Source: Paraspadella gotoi
Taxonomy: Eukaryota; Chaetognatha
Direction: 5' to 3'
NCBI GenBank assembly: GCA_051294375.1
Contig: CM119264.1
Span: forward strand, 16,217,245-16,281,244
DNA: 64,000 nucleotides
Part shown: positions 51,212-63,886 of the stretch, piece after piece
How positions within the stretch are numbered: the first letter of the stretch is position 1
Layout: each line of letters begins with the position of its first letter
Notes under the pieces: model-generated
Databases searched by the model: none
Seen by the model: the letters and a program-made list of their open reading frames with translations, nothing else
Told to the model about the DNA's origin: nothing
Made by a program: the position numbers and the translations under genes

Positions 51212-54200
51212 TTAAAATTTATTACAGACTCGCCTAATTAGCTTTCTGTAAAGCGGAGCGACGAAAACATCCCAAATGAAGTCGGCCGTCAAATCAATAT
51301 ACAATCCGGCATCGCGGAACTCCCCGCTGAAGCGGACGAAAGACCAAATGGAGAAGAGGATCATGTCAGTGTATAGAAGGATCGTAAACAGGTTTGCGAG
51401 AGAATAGACACGGCATAACCCGAGGAGGGAAGAGATCAGGTAAAGAAGGACCATCGTAGCAAAAAGTACGCCGGGTGTTCGAGCCGAGGAAAACACGTTC
51501 TTGCTGTCATTGTGTTTCTGAAAGCTGACCCAGAGTTCGTCCACGTCTTCATCGAGTTGGTCGCGAAAATTGCGACTAAAAGCTGCTCCACCCATCTTCG
51601 GGGTTTTCTCGAACAGCTCCTCAGCCTTCTTGCGAGCGGACTCGTGTTCCTTGGCTAGCGCTTCAGGATGCATGTACGATGTGCCGCCTCCACAAACGTC
51701 CTCCATTAGACGGGTGTAAAGAAGTTTGGCTTTGGCAACTGCTGCCAAGTTATTAGCTTCGGCGGTCGCCTGTAGCATAGATTTTGGTTCAGGAAGTGTG
51801 TCGCCCTGCATCGATGTGAACAAAATTAGATTTTGTGAAGTCTATTTCACGATTAATAATGCTAGTAAGCATTGTGAAAAATATTCTACCTGGTATATTT
51901 TGATGTAGGCTTTGAAATACTCAAGAAGCTCTGTGCAGGTAATTTTAACACCATTTATTTCCTTGACGACGAGGTTTTCCGGGGCCAGAAGGGCAGGAAC
52001 GTGATCGAGAAGCTGGGCCTTAAATTCATCTTCAATATCCTGAAAATAATCACCCTATGACTAATAAGATGAAATTTTGAGTTGTACCGTGAGTACTGTC
52101 ACTCTGGTGAGTCGGTATGTCTGGCCCACTTATGGTAGGGCCAAACTTTATCAATGGGGTGGGTCAGAAGTTTGATTTGGGAACCTTCCCAAATAAAATT
52201 TCATACATTTAAGTAGGGTTTTTTTCGCAACAAGTGAACAACTTTAAAAATTACATTCCGCGAAAAAAATTAAAAAAAAAAAAAATATTCAAATGACCAG
52301 AAATTCTATGCAGTGACCGTGTGGCGGTTTATTCACACCACCTCAGTGTTTATGCTAGCAAAATCCCACTTAACCAGCGTGACCGTGAGGGGATTGTACT
52401 CAGAACTCACGGCTGGTAAGCGAGTACTTCGCTGTCCAAGATACATGGGACAAGCTGAGTTTGACCAGACTATACGGGAAGCGAATTCAGGATTCGCCAC
52501 AAAGCCTTCTGTCATCTGTATTTTATTAACTCCCAGAGAACCTGACTTCCCACTTAATGAAGAGGTATTATATTTTTATTAACAGTTTTGTTTAAAAGAC
52601 CACTCCCAGAAATTTCTGATATACAGAGTTCGGTCTTGAATCTAACCCCCTTAATTGATCCTCCCCCACGCACGATTGTTTTACAAAATTGTTTATTTTT
52701 TATAGCTGACGAATCGTTAAAAATTTTTCTATCTTTTGGATTGTATTTAGTTTTGCTATGTCGAAAAACATTAGTATGGGAAGCAACCGAAAACCATTAG
52801 TCATGTTTGCTCCGCGCCCAAATAGTTAAAAATAAACTACATATAAATATTTGCACTCCTGTAAAAGTTACTATGATCAACCTTTTTTTATGATCAATCT
52901 AGTGGGTTTCTTTATGGTTATATTGAGCGATTACTGTTTATGGATTTCTCCAAAAAAAATATAATTTCTAGCAGAAGCCAAAATTGTATAACAAGCAATA
53001 TCAATCAGTTCGTACTTTAAAAATTTTATATCTTAAAAAAAATTGAAGCTGAGGTATGTTGAAGTAACTTCAAATACCGTACAATTACCGGGATTAGGTC
53101 CTTGACTTATAAACCATCGATCTATGTTATATATATGTTACTAGTATAAAGTAAGATTTCCTTTAATATAATTGCCTCAGGGCATTATGCCCCTTATAAG
53201 ACAGTATCTCATTTGGAATTTGCAGTATGGGACGAATTAAAAACACTAAACAGTACTTGTAACCGGAATTACATCATTCTCGGCACATTATTGAATACAG
53301 TGGTACCAAGAATGTAGACTTTTTCATATCGTCTACTCATCTTTGGAAGGGTCCTATGGAAGGTATACTTCATAAATGAGTACCTGACATGAGCTAAACA
53401 TGAAATAAAATAACCAATAAAATAATTGGTAAAACTAAATTTTGCAGATATATCATTAAGTTCAAATTATTAGGGGGATTAGTAATTTTTCTTATGGGGG
53501 TAAGTTTTAAGTGCGAACCCTATGAATTACTTATATTACTTATTGCGTGCCCAAAGTCAGGGGCTTATATATTAATTATTATTGTTATTATATAATTATT
53601 ATTATTGGTTGTACCAATTTTAATAATGTCAAAGATTAGAACTCGTTTCTGAACTGAGTGTAGAAGACATCTTAGACATCACCTTTAATTGTCCCTCAAA
53701 CTTTGGACTGGTCGCCACCTTCAAACCCGGATGAGGAAGCAGAAAGCAGGACACACTATCAAAGCATTCGCGAATGTGTGTCCTAACTTGTTGCAGTTCG
53801 ATGTGTTGCGAAGTCGAAACGCGCAAGCGACGCTCAAGCAGCTCTCCACCTCCGATAGCTCCCCACTCCGCTTCGTAGGGATAGCTCCAATCGCGAACTA
53901 AAAATTGGAGGACCTGTGCAAGGATATTAGAGCCTTAAGAAAAAGGGTCATTCAATTCAACTTCAAAATAGGCCAAAATGGAGTACAAATTCAGAAGGCT
54001 GAGCTCCTGCGGATTCCGAAAATGTATTCACTTTAAACATTTGATGCATTCTACGCCATTTTATATCGGTTTTAATTATAATATAAAATAAAAGAAACCT
54101 ATCTGAAGAGTTGCAGGTCAAACGAAAAAGCCAATCCATCTGATATTTTTTATGAATTTTTTATTAGTGAATTCGAAAAATGTAATAGAGAGACATTTTT

Positions 54201-57200
54201 AAATTTCAATTTGTATCATTGAAAATGAAACATTTTTAAACTTGAACCCTGAATTCTTCATAACTGGAACGCGTTTATCAAAATGTCTCTCTATTACATT
54301 TTTACAAATGTTTTTAAGATTGCTAATCATTTTTAAATCAATATTATTGCAGTCGTTTAGGCTGCAACTCGTCAAATTCAGTATAGATTCACTGTAGCTC
54401 AAATTTCTTTACCATCTATTTAACTGAAGATTTTGTTCATGACTGGAAAACCAACAGAGTAACAAGATTAATTGTTTAATTTCTCCCTTCTAAATTATCC
54501 CTTACCGTGTTTTAACTTCTTACCTAGAATTTTTTAACAATCAGATTGAAAAACTAATCTTTAAAAAATGTGCTTACCCATTTAACTTAACAATTTTGTT
54601 ATTTACCGATTTAAAAAAATGTTGAAAACAGAATGTTTACATATAAATAAAAACTTCTTTTTTTTTGTGATTACTGATGACTATAATGTATTTCTCGAAG
54701 TATTAGCTCTAATACATCAAAGATTACGCATATTTATCATCGAGATAGGTTGTAAAAGCAGTTGTAAAAAGTTGTTGAAGAGACATCACATGCACAGGAG
54801 ATAGTAGTTTAAATAAAAAAAAAAAACACTTGTAAATCCCACTACGAATTGCCTTATACTAAACAGCTGTAAAAAGGTTTTTAAAGTGCATTATACAATA
54901 TGATTTTTCTCGTTTGTAACATTTCGAGATAGTATATCTAACAGATATTAGATATTATCTATGCAACCGTAAAATTTAAAAAGATTAATGATAGTCGGTT
55001 TTGAAGGTCTCGGTTTGGTATTTTATATGATAATATAATACAACATACTTGTAATGAGTCTTCTTTATTTAGTGACTGTCTATTAAGTGGAGGTCAAATT
55101 TGAAACTTCAAGAATGCAATTTTCCAATTTTTTCTGATATCTTAAAAGTATAGTTATCTCGCCAGACGTTACTATCAAAGAAAATTAATAAAAAAATTTA
55201 AAAAATGATGAGCGGGGTTTTCCGTCAGTTGCTCACCCTTCTGAGAATATCTATATCGTAGGATTTAATGAGTCTTTAGAGATCAAGAACTGGAGGTAAG
55301 CAAAAGGCAAGCATCGGTTAACGATAGTAACAACAATGACCTCTCAGGTAAGCTCGGTTTAACCACTATTCAAACAACATAAAACCGTAATAATAAACTC
55401 TAAACATAAAAACCAATAACCATATATATAAAAACCCCGACGATGGCCAACTAACATTAATGCGATCTGTATGAAATAGATTAATCAGAGAAATGAAATA
55501 ACAATGAACTGTATTGTTTGTAAACAAATATTGATTGTTTATATTTTTAAACAGTTTTACAAAAGGCGAATAAGAACGACGAATTACGACGAGAGTTTAC
55601 GTCCAAAAAAAAAAAAGAATGATCTATGCGATAACGAAATATTGATGTAATAAAAATAATAATTGATTGATGCAATAGTAATTGATTATTGATGCGATGA
55701 TAAGTAAATATAGATGCGATTATAACCAAATGATTAATGTGACGATAACTAAATGATTAATGCGATGATAACCAAATGAAGGATACGATAAGCAATAATA
55801 ATTGATTGATGTAATAATAATTGATTGATATAACAGTAATTGATTATTGATGGTATTATAACCAAAGGAATGATGCGATGATAGTCATTAATAATCATTC
55901 ATTGACGCGATGATAGTCATTCATTGATGCGATGAGTCATTCATCAATAATTAAGCAGAAATAAGCTAATCCGAAGATGATAAATCACAGTAATTTTTTC
56001 TGATTTTCAATTTGTGATCTTAACAGATCATAACAAATTTTAATTAAAAATCATAACAGACTTTTTAAGAAATCAATAAAAAAAACCTATAAACCAATTA
56101 ATCTATCAATCATTAACAGTAGCTGCGCCATACCAACATGCATAATTTGGTCAACTTGCATTATTTGATCAACTGGCGTAATTTGATCAACTGGAAAATT
56201 TGGTAGACTGGTATAACTTTGTCAATTGACGTAATTTGGTCAACTGGCATAATTTGGTCAATCAATCAATCAGAGAGAAAGAAAGAAATTCAAATAAATG
56301 AGTAAATATGTTGGACATAAACTCGTTGTAATTTGTCGATCTTATTTGCTTTTTGTAAAAATGTTTGAAAATATAAACAATCGATATTTGTTTACAAACA
56401 ATACAGTTCGTTGTTAAATATATTGGTTATACTAATTTCATAAGTCAAAATACTTCAATTAAATATGACTTTTATTTTTTTCTATTTAAACTAATTTCCA
56501 AACGCACAATTTTATCAAAACTATGTCCAGCTCAATCACACACTTTCCTACCCACACACGAAAATTCATTCCAATCCATCCATCCAATCGCAAGTAATTG
56601 GAGTTTAATGCTAAGGGGGGACAACGGATGGACATTTTTTTTGCATAATTTATCATAATTCGATGTTCTGATATGATAATGATTTACCGACAAGGTTTTG
56701 GGGTGGGACCGACGGACCGACAAAGTGGAATATAGAGTTGGAATCTGTTGCTAAGCAGATCCATCTAATAACAAACAAATGCGTGTATGAGTGAGAGAAA
56801 AAAAATAAAGATAGAGAGAAGCTGGACAGCCTCTGCGACGGAAAAAGAGAGAGAAATAGAAGCTGGACAGCCGCTGCAGACCTGAACTCGTCTATGTATA
56901 TAAAAATTGTTAATAAAAACAAATGAGTGTAGGAATATGAAACAAAAATTTAAAAGACCTCAATGATGCGTGACGACTACGGTCAAAAGAAGCAAAAACA
57001 AATTAACATCTCGCCCAAGTCGGGCTGTCGCCCGTCTGGCGATGTAAAAAGCATTTAAAAATAAAGCAAAAATAAATATTAAGTAATGAACATGTAGCAT
57101 TTTTTTTCCTCTTTATGCACGAAAACAAAACCTGTACCAAGTTTTAAAGAATAAAAAAAAATTATTTTATGTTACCCATTTAATAAAATTCTTTAAATTT

Positions 57201-60200
57201 TATATTTTTTTAAATTAAAAAAAATCATTTAAACCAGCCAAGATTTTATAAAAAAAATCATATCATTATTTCAAAAATTTACTAAGCACCTAAGCATTAA
57301 AATAATATAATATTGAATAACAGGCAAAATACTACATATTAAAAGTAAAAAAAATCAAAAGTTGATCAACAAATAAGATGAATTCATTGGGGCAAAGAAG
57401 TTAATACGAAAGACTTATGTAAAAATTGATCGATTTAAGGCCTGGGATCACTCAAACAAGAATTGCATAAAGCTTTATACAAATTGTTTTTATGCAATTT
57501 GCAAAAGAAGTATATTTCCTTCGTGTTTCAAATAACAAAAACTTTAAATTTGACTAAGGTTCAGCTTCAAGAGCCACCCAAAAATCGGGCAATTTTTTTT
57601 ATCGGTAAACTTAAAAAATATAAACGTTTATGTAAAGAGAGTGCAGAATACATATTTAATGATGCCTAATACAATTTTTTTACTAAAAGAGTATTACAAA
57701 ATTGTACAATTTTTAAAGTCAAAGACAATTGTCCATTGGCATCTGCAGTTGGTCTCTAAGATAGAAACACTATGGTGCCATAGATGATTACTGATTCCAC
57801 AGATGGACAATCGTTATGCTCTCCTCTTGTCAATTAGTTTCTGTTCCCCACATTCAAAACTGGCTTTGAAGCTTGACCGTTTGCCACAGACGAAAATAAG
57901 TAAACCCCTTGAAGCATTCTCCTTGTTCACCGTCCGTGTTTCGGTATCACAGCATTTTTTAAATAAAAAAAATTTTAAAAATTTGGATAAAACTTCAGAG
58001 AACGGTAAAGCCATCATTTAAACTAGAAATGAAAATAGATTTTAAAAAGTTCTTTACTCGACTTTCAGTTTTGTAAAATCTACAGAAAAAAAAAAAAAAA
58101 TAAATAAAAAGAGTTGGAGCCAAATCGTTTAAAAAACAAGTTTGAGCAAACAATGTCGGATCTGCCTACAATAATTAAGCGGTTGTAGAAGACGAAAATA
58201 GTAGGTAATCAGCTAATCAGATGATAAATTCCAATTTTTAAAAAAAATTTTTTTAACTCGCATCATTTTTTCAATTTGCATCATTTCTTCAATTTGCATC
58301 ATTTTTACAATTCGCATCATTTTTTTAAACTTGCGCCATTTTTATGATCATTTTTAGTGCTGATTCACGGAAAAAAAACGAGTCTGCAGCTGGCTCTGCA
58401 GGGGCTTTTTCTTTTTCTCTCTTTTCTCCTGCTGCTTCTACTGCTGCCTTTTGATTTCTTTATTTTTTTCTGGCTGCCTCTGCTGCTGCCGCTCTCTCTC
58501 TCTCTGCGTTTTTATTTAAAAAAAAATTGAATTAGGATTGAACTCGTAAAATTAAGCATCGCATTTGTGCATGTTATCATTTTGCTATCGCAACATCATG
58601 TTTTATTTTCGTTTTTATCTCTCTCTGCAATTGCGACGATCCTTATGCTTTTAAGATTTTTTTCACCTTGCATCATTTTTTCAACTTGTATAATTTTTTA
58701 AATTGCATCATTTTTTCACATTATTAATTAATTAAAATATTTATTAGTAATCATAAATAATAAAGATTCAAGTAAAGGTGACTTATGTTTTTTCATTTAA
58801 ACTCATTTCCACTGGCACAATTTCGTCAAAACTTTATATCTAGCTTCTTCACACACTTTCCTACCCGCTCACAAAATTTCATCTCAATCTATTATGGGTT
58901 AAAATAAGTAAAAAGATTCAAGTAAATGTGACTCATATTTTTTTCATTTAAACTCATTTCCACTCGTAACGAAACTTTACATCAAGCTTCATCACACACT
59001 TTCCTACCCACACACAAATTTTTACTCAATCTATCCATCCAATTATGATTAAATAGAGTATTTATTGGTTAAAAAAAGTAAAAGATTTTAGTAAATGCGA
59101 CTTATGTTTTTTCCATTTAAACTCGTTTCCACTCACACGATTCCATCGAAACTTTCCTACCCACACACAAAATTTCATTCTAATCCAACCAGGTAATCAC
59201 GAGTTATTGGAGCTTTTGGCTAAGGTAGGACGGATGGACGGATGGACAGATTGATTGACTGATTAATTAATTGTTTAATTAGTTGACTAATTGATTAATT
59301 AACTGATTAATTATTTAATTTATTAATACATCCTGCATATACATTTAATATAAAAAGAAAAAGCAGCATAATCAATTTGTGAAACAGGTTTTTTTGTTTT
59401 TTTCCATTTAAACTCATTTCCACTCAAACTATTCCATCGAAACTTGATTTCCTGTTCAATCACACTCTTTTCTACCCACATACAAAATTTTTTTTGCATA
59501 ATTTATCATAATTTGATGTTCTGACATGATATAAGTTAGTGCCCTACAATATTGAGGGGGCGGACCGACAAAGTGAATTATAGAGTCGGGATCTGCTGAT
59601 AAGCAGTTCCGACTAAAAATCTTAAAAGGATCGTCGCAATCGCATGAGAAAAATCTGGATTGACGACAAATTTTGATACTAAAAAAATCAAATTTGAGAA
59701 AAATAAAAAAAATAAAAAAATAAAAATAATAAATAAAAAATAAAATAAAAAATAAATAAAATAAAGAATAATAAATATAAAACAGTAAAATAACTTTTTT
59801 TCGTGTTTAATTTTTAGCAAGTGCTCAGTCTGGAGAGACAATATTGAAGGTACTTTTGTTTTACTTTTAGCCTGCATAAGCGAACAGTTTGATCGAATGC
59901 GACCTCTCTAAACACTGTCAACATTCCCAGACAAGAGACAAAGAGAAACTTGAATCAGCTTGACGAAGTGAAGTAAAGACTAAAGTGAAGTAAAATAAAA
60001 TAATAAAGTAAATATATATTTAAAAAAAATACTATTCTGATTGATAGTCAGAATATTTAGGAAAAAAAATTCACAAAAATCTCGGATGTAAATTTGGGAA
60101 TAAATGGCGATAATAAAAGTTTTTAGAGGAAAAAAAAATAATCAGAGAGAGAGAAAGAGAGAGAGAAAGAAGCCAAATCGTTTTCAGCAGCAGAGGCACC

Positions 60201-62075
60201 CAGAAAAAAAAAAAAAAATCAAAAGGCAGAAGCAGCAGGAGAAAAGAGAGAAAAAGAAAGAGCCCCTGCAGAGCCAGCTGCAGAAAAAAAATCAAAAGGC
60301 AGCAGCAGAAGCAGCATGAGAAAAGAGATAAAGAATAAGCCCCTGCAGACCCGTTTTTTTTCCCTTTCTCTATGAATCAGTGACTAGGGAAAAGAGAGAG
60401 GGAGAGAGACATGTAATTAAAAGAGAAAAGAGAGAGAAATAGAAAAATAAAAGAGAGAAAATTTGTTTGTTTGATAAAACGTAAACAAAACATAATAACT
60501 GTCCAGACTCAATTTTAAGCACATCGATGATGAGAAGCTGTTTATAAATTTTCAGCTTCATACACCCAAATTTAATCATAAAAAAGGCGATCTATAATTT
60601 GGAACGCCGACAACGACGCCGACTACGCCACTTCTGCGCAAAAGTGTTACAATATCGTCGCAAACGCTAAGCGATTGCGACGATAAAAAAACTAAAATTA
60701 TTTTTCGTTAGTATGGAAATGTGGGAGAAATTCTATGAGAGGGATTTTGGAAATTGTTATTCGTTTTTAAGATATTTAGATTTTAACGCCAACATTTTAT
60801 TATTCTTTTTTTTTCCTATGAAGAAAAGTGAATTTGGAAAATCCTTCCCATAGAATTAGGGACCTTCACCTCAAATAAAATTATGTTAAATTTCATAAAA
60901 ATCCGCTTCGTCGTTTGGGCTGCAACGCTTCCGATAGGTTTCTTTTATTTTATATAGTAATATAAAATTCAAAAAAACACCAACGGGTTTGAAGAAATAA
61001 TAAAGCAAATACATTTTTGGAATCGTCTGGACATCTACTTTCCAAATCCAAGCTTTGTGTTACCCTATTTATAACTTTTGGCCTTAAAAATACAAGACGG
61101 CGGGCTACAAAATGAGCCAAACTATGTGTCTAGGGTGAAAGGACTCTGAGATATCGCCACAGTAAATGTTACAATTGAGAAAAATCATACTGTAATAATA
61201 AATATACCTGAAAGGGCTTGTGGTCACTGTCCTCCTTCAGCGCAAGCCTGCCGTAATCTGTAAAGAGTTGAAGATGTTGAAGGTCATCCTCTTGGATATT
61301 TTGCGAGATGTTGTAAACCATCACAGACGACGTCATCGTAGATAGTGCGAAGATTGTCGCGCAGTCCTTTACCGTTGACTGTTGGTCGAACGCCCCTATT
61401 AGAGAAGAAAAGCTTAATATTTTGGCTGCAATCACTTAGATCATCAAGGGCAAATGAATGACCCTGGGTGTCCATGAGTAAGACGGCAACTTCTTCCCCC
61501 GAAGGCTTGGCGACGATAAAGGGTTCGCTCCACATGAGGATTCCAGTGGTGTAGCGTTCGCTCCCGCCTTGCCAGGGGAAACCAGTAAGCTTTTCGTCCG
61601 GCGCGCCAAGCCAGTTGTCGCTACCCGCGTTGTTCAAATAGCGGAGGTAGAAGTCAAGGAGAAAGGACTTCCCTTTACGGAAGGCACCAGCGACAGAGAC
61701 GACGACGACTTGCTTGTCACGAATGTTAGGCTGGTATTCGAAATTGGGAGACCTTCTATAGGTCGTTTTCTACATCACATTTCTATCATAGAGTTAGCTT
61801 ATATTATTCCATCTCACCTTCAATAAAATCGAAGCTAAAAGGGCCTCGTCCAGTTCAAAGGTGTGGTCGTCTATGGTTTTGACGACGCAAAGGGGCCGAG
61901 GACCTGTTCCTTGATCCTCAAACCCGAGATCGGACGTGGGCGTGGTCGCGGCAGAATTGTTCGTTGACGCCTCGAGCAAAGACGAGGTCTCAAAGGTTCC
62001 GAGTCTTGAAGGGACGCGTTTCGAAGGAGGGGTCGTCGAATCCGCGGCGCGGGACGCCACTTCTTCGACCGCCAT
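51212..62075 (-). CDS. atl: atlastin, ER-fusion dynamin-like GTPase (complete, six exons)
   Basis: Exons: 62075-61818, 61730-61463, 61395-61208, 53913-53683, 52039-51890 and 51805-51212; phases agree and give 562 residues, the usual atlastin length. Atlastins are GTPases anchored in the ER membrane that tether and fuse ER tubules. Seen here: [12 protein letters not shown] (about 69-80), P-loop GAFRKGKS (101-108), RYTTGILMW with the switch Thr, DTQG (173-176), [14 protein letters not shown], guanine-binding VRDW (R245, D246), [13 protein letters not shown], the three-helix-bundle segment [28 protein letters not shown], two membrane helices (about 477-496 and 502-522) and a cytosolic tail of about 40 residues ending [11 protein letters not shown]. 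All donors are GT and all acceptors AG. Introns 1, 2 and 5 are 87, 67 and 84 bp; intron 3 is 7.3 kb and full of repeats. No frameshift was needed, in contrast to the fukutin-like gene. Confidence 0.93.
52040..53682. other. atlastin intron 4, with one dispersed repeat at 52320-52575
   Basis: The repeat contains ACCGTGAGGGGATTGTACTC and ends in ATTAACTCCCAGAGAACCTG, shared with 62690-62745. The remainder is AT-rich; frames at 52313-52582 and 52588-52800 lie in or next to the repeat and are not genes. Confidence 0.6.
53914..55155. other. atlastin intron 3, right-hand unannotated part
   Basis: AT-rich sequence. An imperfect inverted repeat around ATTTTTAAACTTG and AGAGACATTTT near 54190-54300 is visible (TGTAATAGAGAGACATTTT and its complement). 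No exon fits between exons 3 and 4, which join in phase without extra sequence. Confidence 0.5.
55612..55945 (+). repeat. GATGCGATGATAACCAAAT-type minisatellite
   Basis: Degenerate units of ATTGATGTAATAATAATTGA and ATGCGATGATAACCAAATGA ending in GATAGTCATTCATTGATGCG. It forms the core of HINE-like copy 2. Confidence 0.8.
56130..56260 (+). repeat. 18-bp tandem repeat ACTGGCATAATTTGGTCA
   Basis: Six to seven imperfect units, related in spirit to the TTGCATAATTTTTCAAC arrays (shared GCATAATTT core). Confidence 0.7.
57044..58244. other. AT-rich part of atlastin intron 3, no exon supported
   Basis: Frames at 57463-57669 and 57803-58021 lack recognisable motifs. The atlastin coding sequence is already continuous, so they are not missing exons of that gene. 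Confidence 0.45.
58245..58730 (+). repeat. TTGCATCATTTTTTCAA short tandem units with C/T-rich middle
   Basis: Four units at 58250-58345 and three at 58665-58725 flank a TCTCTCT and CTGCTGC-rich stretch. The right-hand copies resemble the 16.8-kb array with CATC for CATA. Confidence 0.65.
58790..59530 (-). repeat. about 140-150 bp tandem repeat, three to four units
   Basis: Each unit carries TTTAAACTCATTTCCACTC, CGAAACTT, CATCACACACTTTCCTACCC, ACACACAAAATTTCA and CAATCTAT-CATCCAA. The last unit ends in TTTGCATAATTTATCATAAT and TTGATGTTCTGACATGAT, the terminal piece seen at 8206, 15685 and 56600. The plus-strand relative is at 8206-8560. Confidence 0.75.
60480..60690 (+). repeat. copy of the 25010-25320 repeat unit
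   Basis: Same text as 25010-25320 (ACATCGATGATGAGAAGCTG, CAGCTTCATACACCCAAATT, AAAAAGGCGATCTATAATTT) in a single unit, again preceded by (GA)n at 60380-60460. Confidence 0.75.
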
Positions 62076-63886
62076 TACATTCGGTTACGTGGTGCGTACC
62101 AAGAATGATATTACCAAGGAAGTGGAATTAAAACAGTCCCGAACAGATAAGACGCTAGGTTAGGATGGAGATGGGCATAGGTGATTTAAAAATAAATGAC
62201 TACTGAAAGATGTGAAAAGAAAAAGAAAATTTTAAAACCAGTAAATTTCTAAGCTCTTTTTAACCAAAAAAGTTTTGTTTAAAAAAAATATTTTTTCTCC
62301 TGAGCCAGGGGTGTTGTAGAGTCAAAATATTGAATTTCCCCTTTTTTTAGTATTTTTTACCTTTTTTCAGTTAATTCTTTAATATACATTGTTATGATTC
62401 TTTCTTTTCGTTGTGTTTATAAATTAGGAAAAACAGTTTTTAAAGGTCAACAACGATGTTGAGCTTTAAAAACTGTTTTTCTTTAATATAATAATCTTTA
62501 ATCAAGTTAATTATCAAAGAAAAAGTTTTTATGAAATTGGTACAACCAATATAAAAATTATCCAATATCCATTCATTTAATAAATAAGCTATTTTGCCCC
62601 TGACTTTGGACAGGCTTTGGTGGTTTAAAGCCTCCATCACTCTTACAAGATAATGACATAGCTTTCAATCAAGACTCTCTTAGTCTTGTTTATTCACTCC
62701 CAGAGTACCTGGCTTCACTATCAATGAGGTGGTATATTATCATATTTAACTGTTTTTAAAACATTAATGAATAAAAAATATTAGTTTTTAGCTTAAGCCA
62801 GGGGTATTGAAGGACAAAAATATGTAGTTTTTCAGAGAGCTCATTCTGGCAAGATTTGGAGTTTGAATTTTTAATATTTTTAGTCTTTGCTTGCCATAAG
62901 GAAAAATAAAATTTTTAAATTAAAATTATTTTTTAAGAAAAATTACAATATTTGTATTTTAATTCTTCGTTTCTAAATCTTTCAAGAAAAAATTTTTTAT
63001 TCATATTTATACTTCAGAAATCTTCAAAATATGATTTTTCTCAATAAATAATTTTAATTTAAAACTTTCATTTTTCTTAATGGCAAGCAAAGATCAAAAA
63101 TATTAGAAATTCAAACTAAAATATCTGAATTATTTTTTAAAAATATTTACAAATCATGTTTTTTTTAAGGATAACATGTTTTAATCATAGTAATGAAAAT
63201 ATTTAATAATTTTAAATGGTTCTTAAGTTAATCAATTAATTGAATATTTCTTCTTAACTGAAAAGTTTTTATTTAACGATTCATCTTAAAAACAAAGCGA
63301 TTAATATAAATTTTTAATTACATATTAAAATTATTTAAATAAAGATAAAATTATTCAAATAATATTCAGTTATTATTATAAATTTTTTTTTCATTTTACA
63401 CTATTTAAAAATAGTTTTACTAAAAAACAAAATTTATTTTTGCATACGTTTCATCTGTGCTGATAAAAATAATAATTTTATCTAACTGTATATACAAATA
63501 TTTTGGTATTACATAAAATATTTTTTCTTTGAGATATAACAATTTTAATGAATTATATTAATTAATTGGTTTGACTTTTTTTTTATTAAAAATCGTTGTT
63601 TGCATAACAACTAAATATGATAAATTAAAATCGTTTTCTTTGATAATTACATTGATTAAAGATTAAAATAACTGAGAAAAGCTAAAAATCAATTAAATTA
63701 AAGGTGAATTTCAATATTTTGGCTTTTTAACACCCCTGGCTCGGGCAAAAAATTATTTTTTTAGAAAAAACTTTATTAGTTAAAAAGAGCTTAGAAAAAC
63801 GAACAGAATGACACCCTGACTTGTTCCATAATCATAATATTGTCGGATTCAAATGTAAGTACCAGGTTAAACTAAAATTGAATGCG
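62076..63886. other. spacer between atlastin and the right-edge gene
   Basis: The atlastin upstream flank is AT-rich; no promoter motif assigned. The repeat at 62540-62745 is an inverted copy of 9700-9835 with GCTTTGGTGGTTTAAAGCCT and TTCACTCCCAGAGTACCTGG. An inverted pair (GAGCCAGGGGTGTT at 62302, AACACCCCTGGCTCGGG at 63729) brackets 62300-63745 and may mark the ends of another inverted-repeat element. Confidence 0.5.

Larger units (their letters stand above)
55156..57043 (+). mobile_element. helentron/HINE-like non-autonomous element, copy 2, in atlastin intron 3
   Basis: Left end ATCTCGCCAGACG (55156-55168) followed by TTACTATCAAAGAAAATTAA, exactly as in copy 1. Right end CGTCTGGCGAT (57033-57043), preceded by CATCTCGCCCAAGTCGGGCT and GTCGCCC, which fold into a hairpin with GGCGATG. 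Interior: minisatellite 55612-55945, an 18-bp repeat ACTGGCATAATTTGGTCA at 56130-56260, and a piece of the 8.2-kb repeat family at 56520-56690. No coding sequence. Confidence 0.5.

Noticed and set aside
61284-61637. Reading straight through after MDTQG in atlastin exon 2
   Set aside because: The frame after DTQG reads intron sequence. Splicing at 61463/61395 restores the family sequence ([10 protein letters not shown]).
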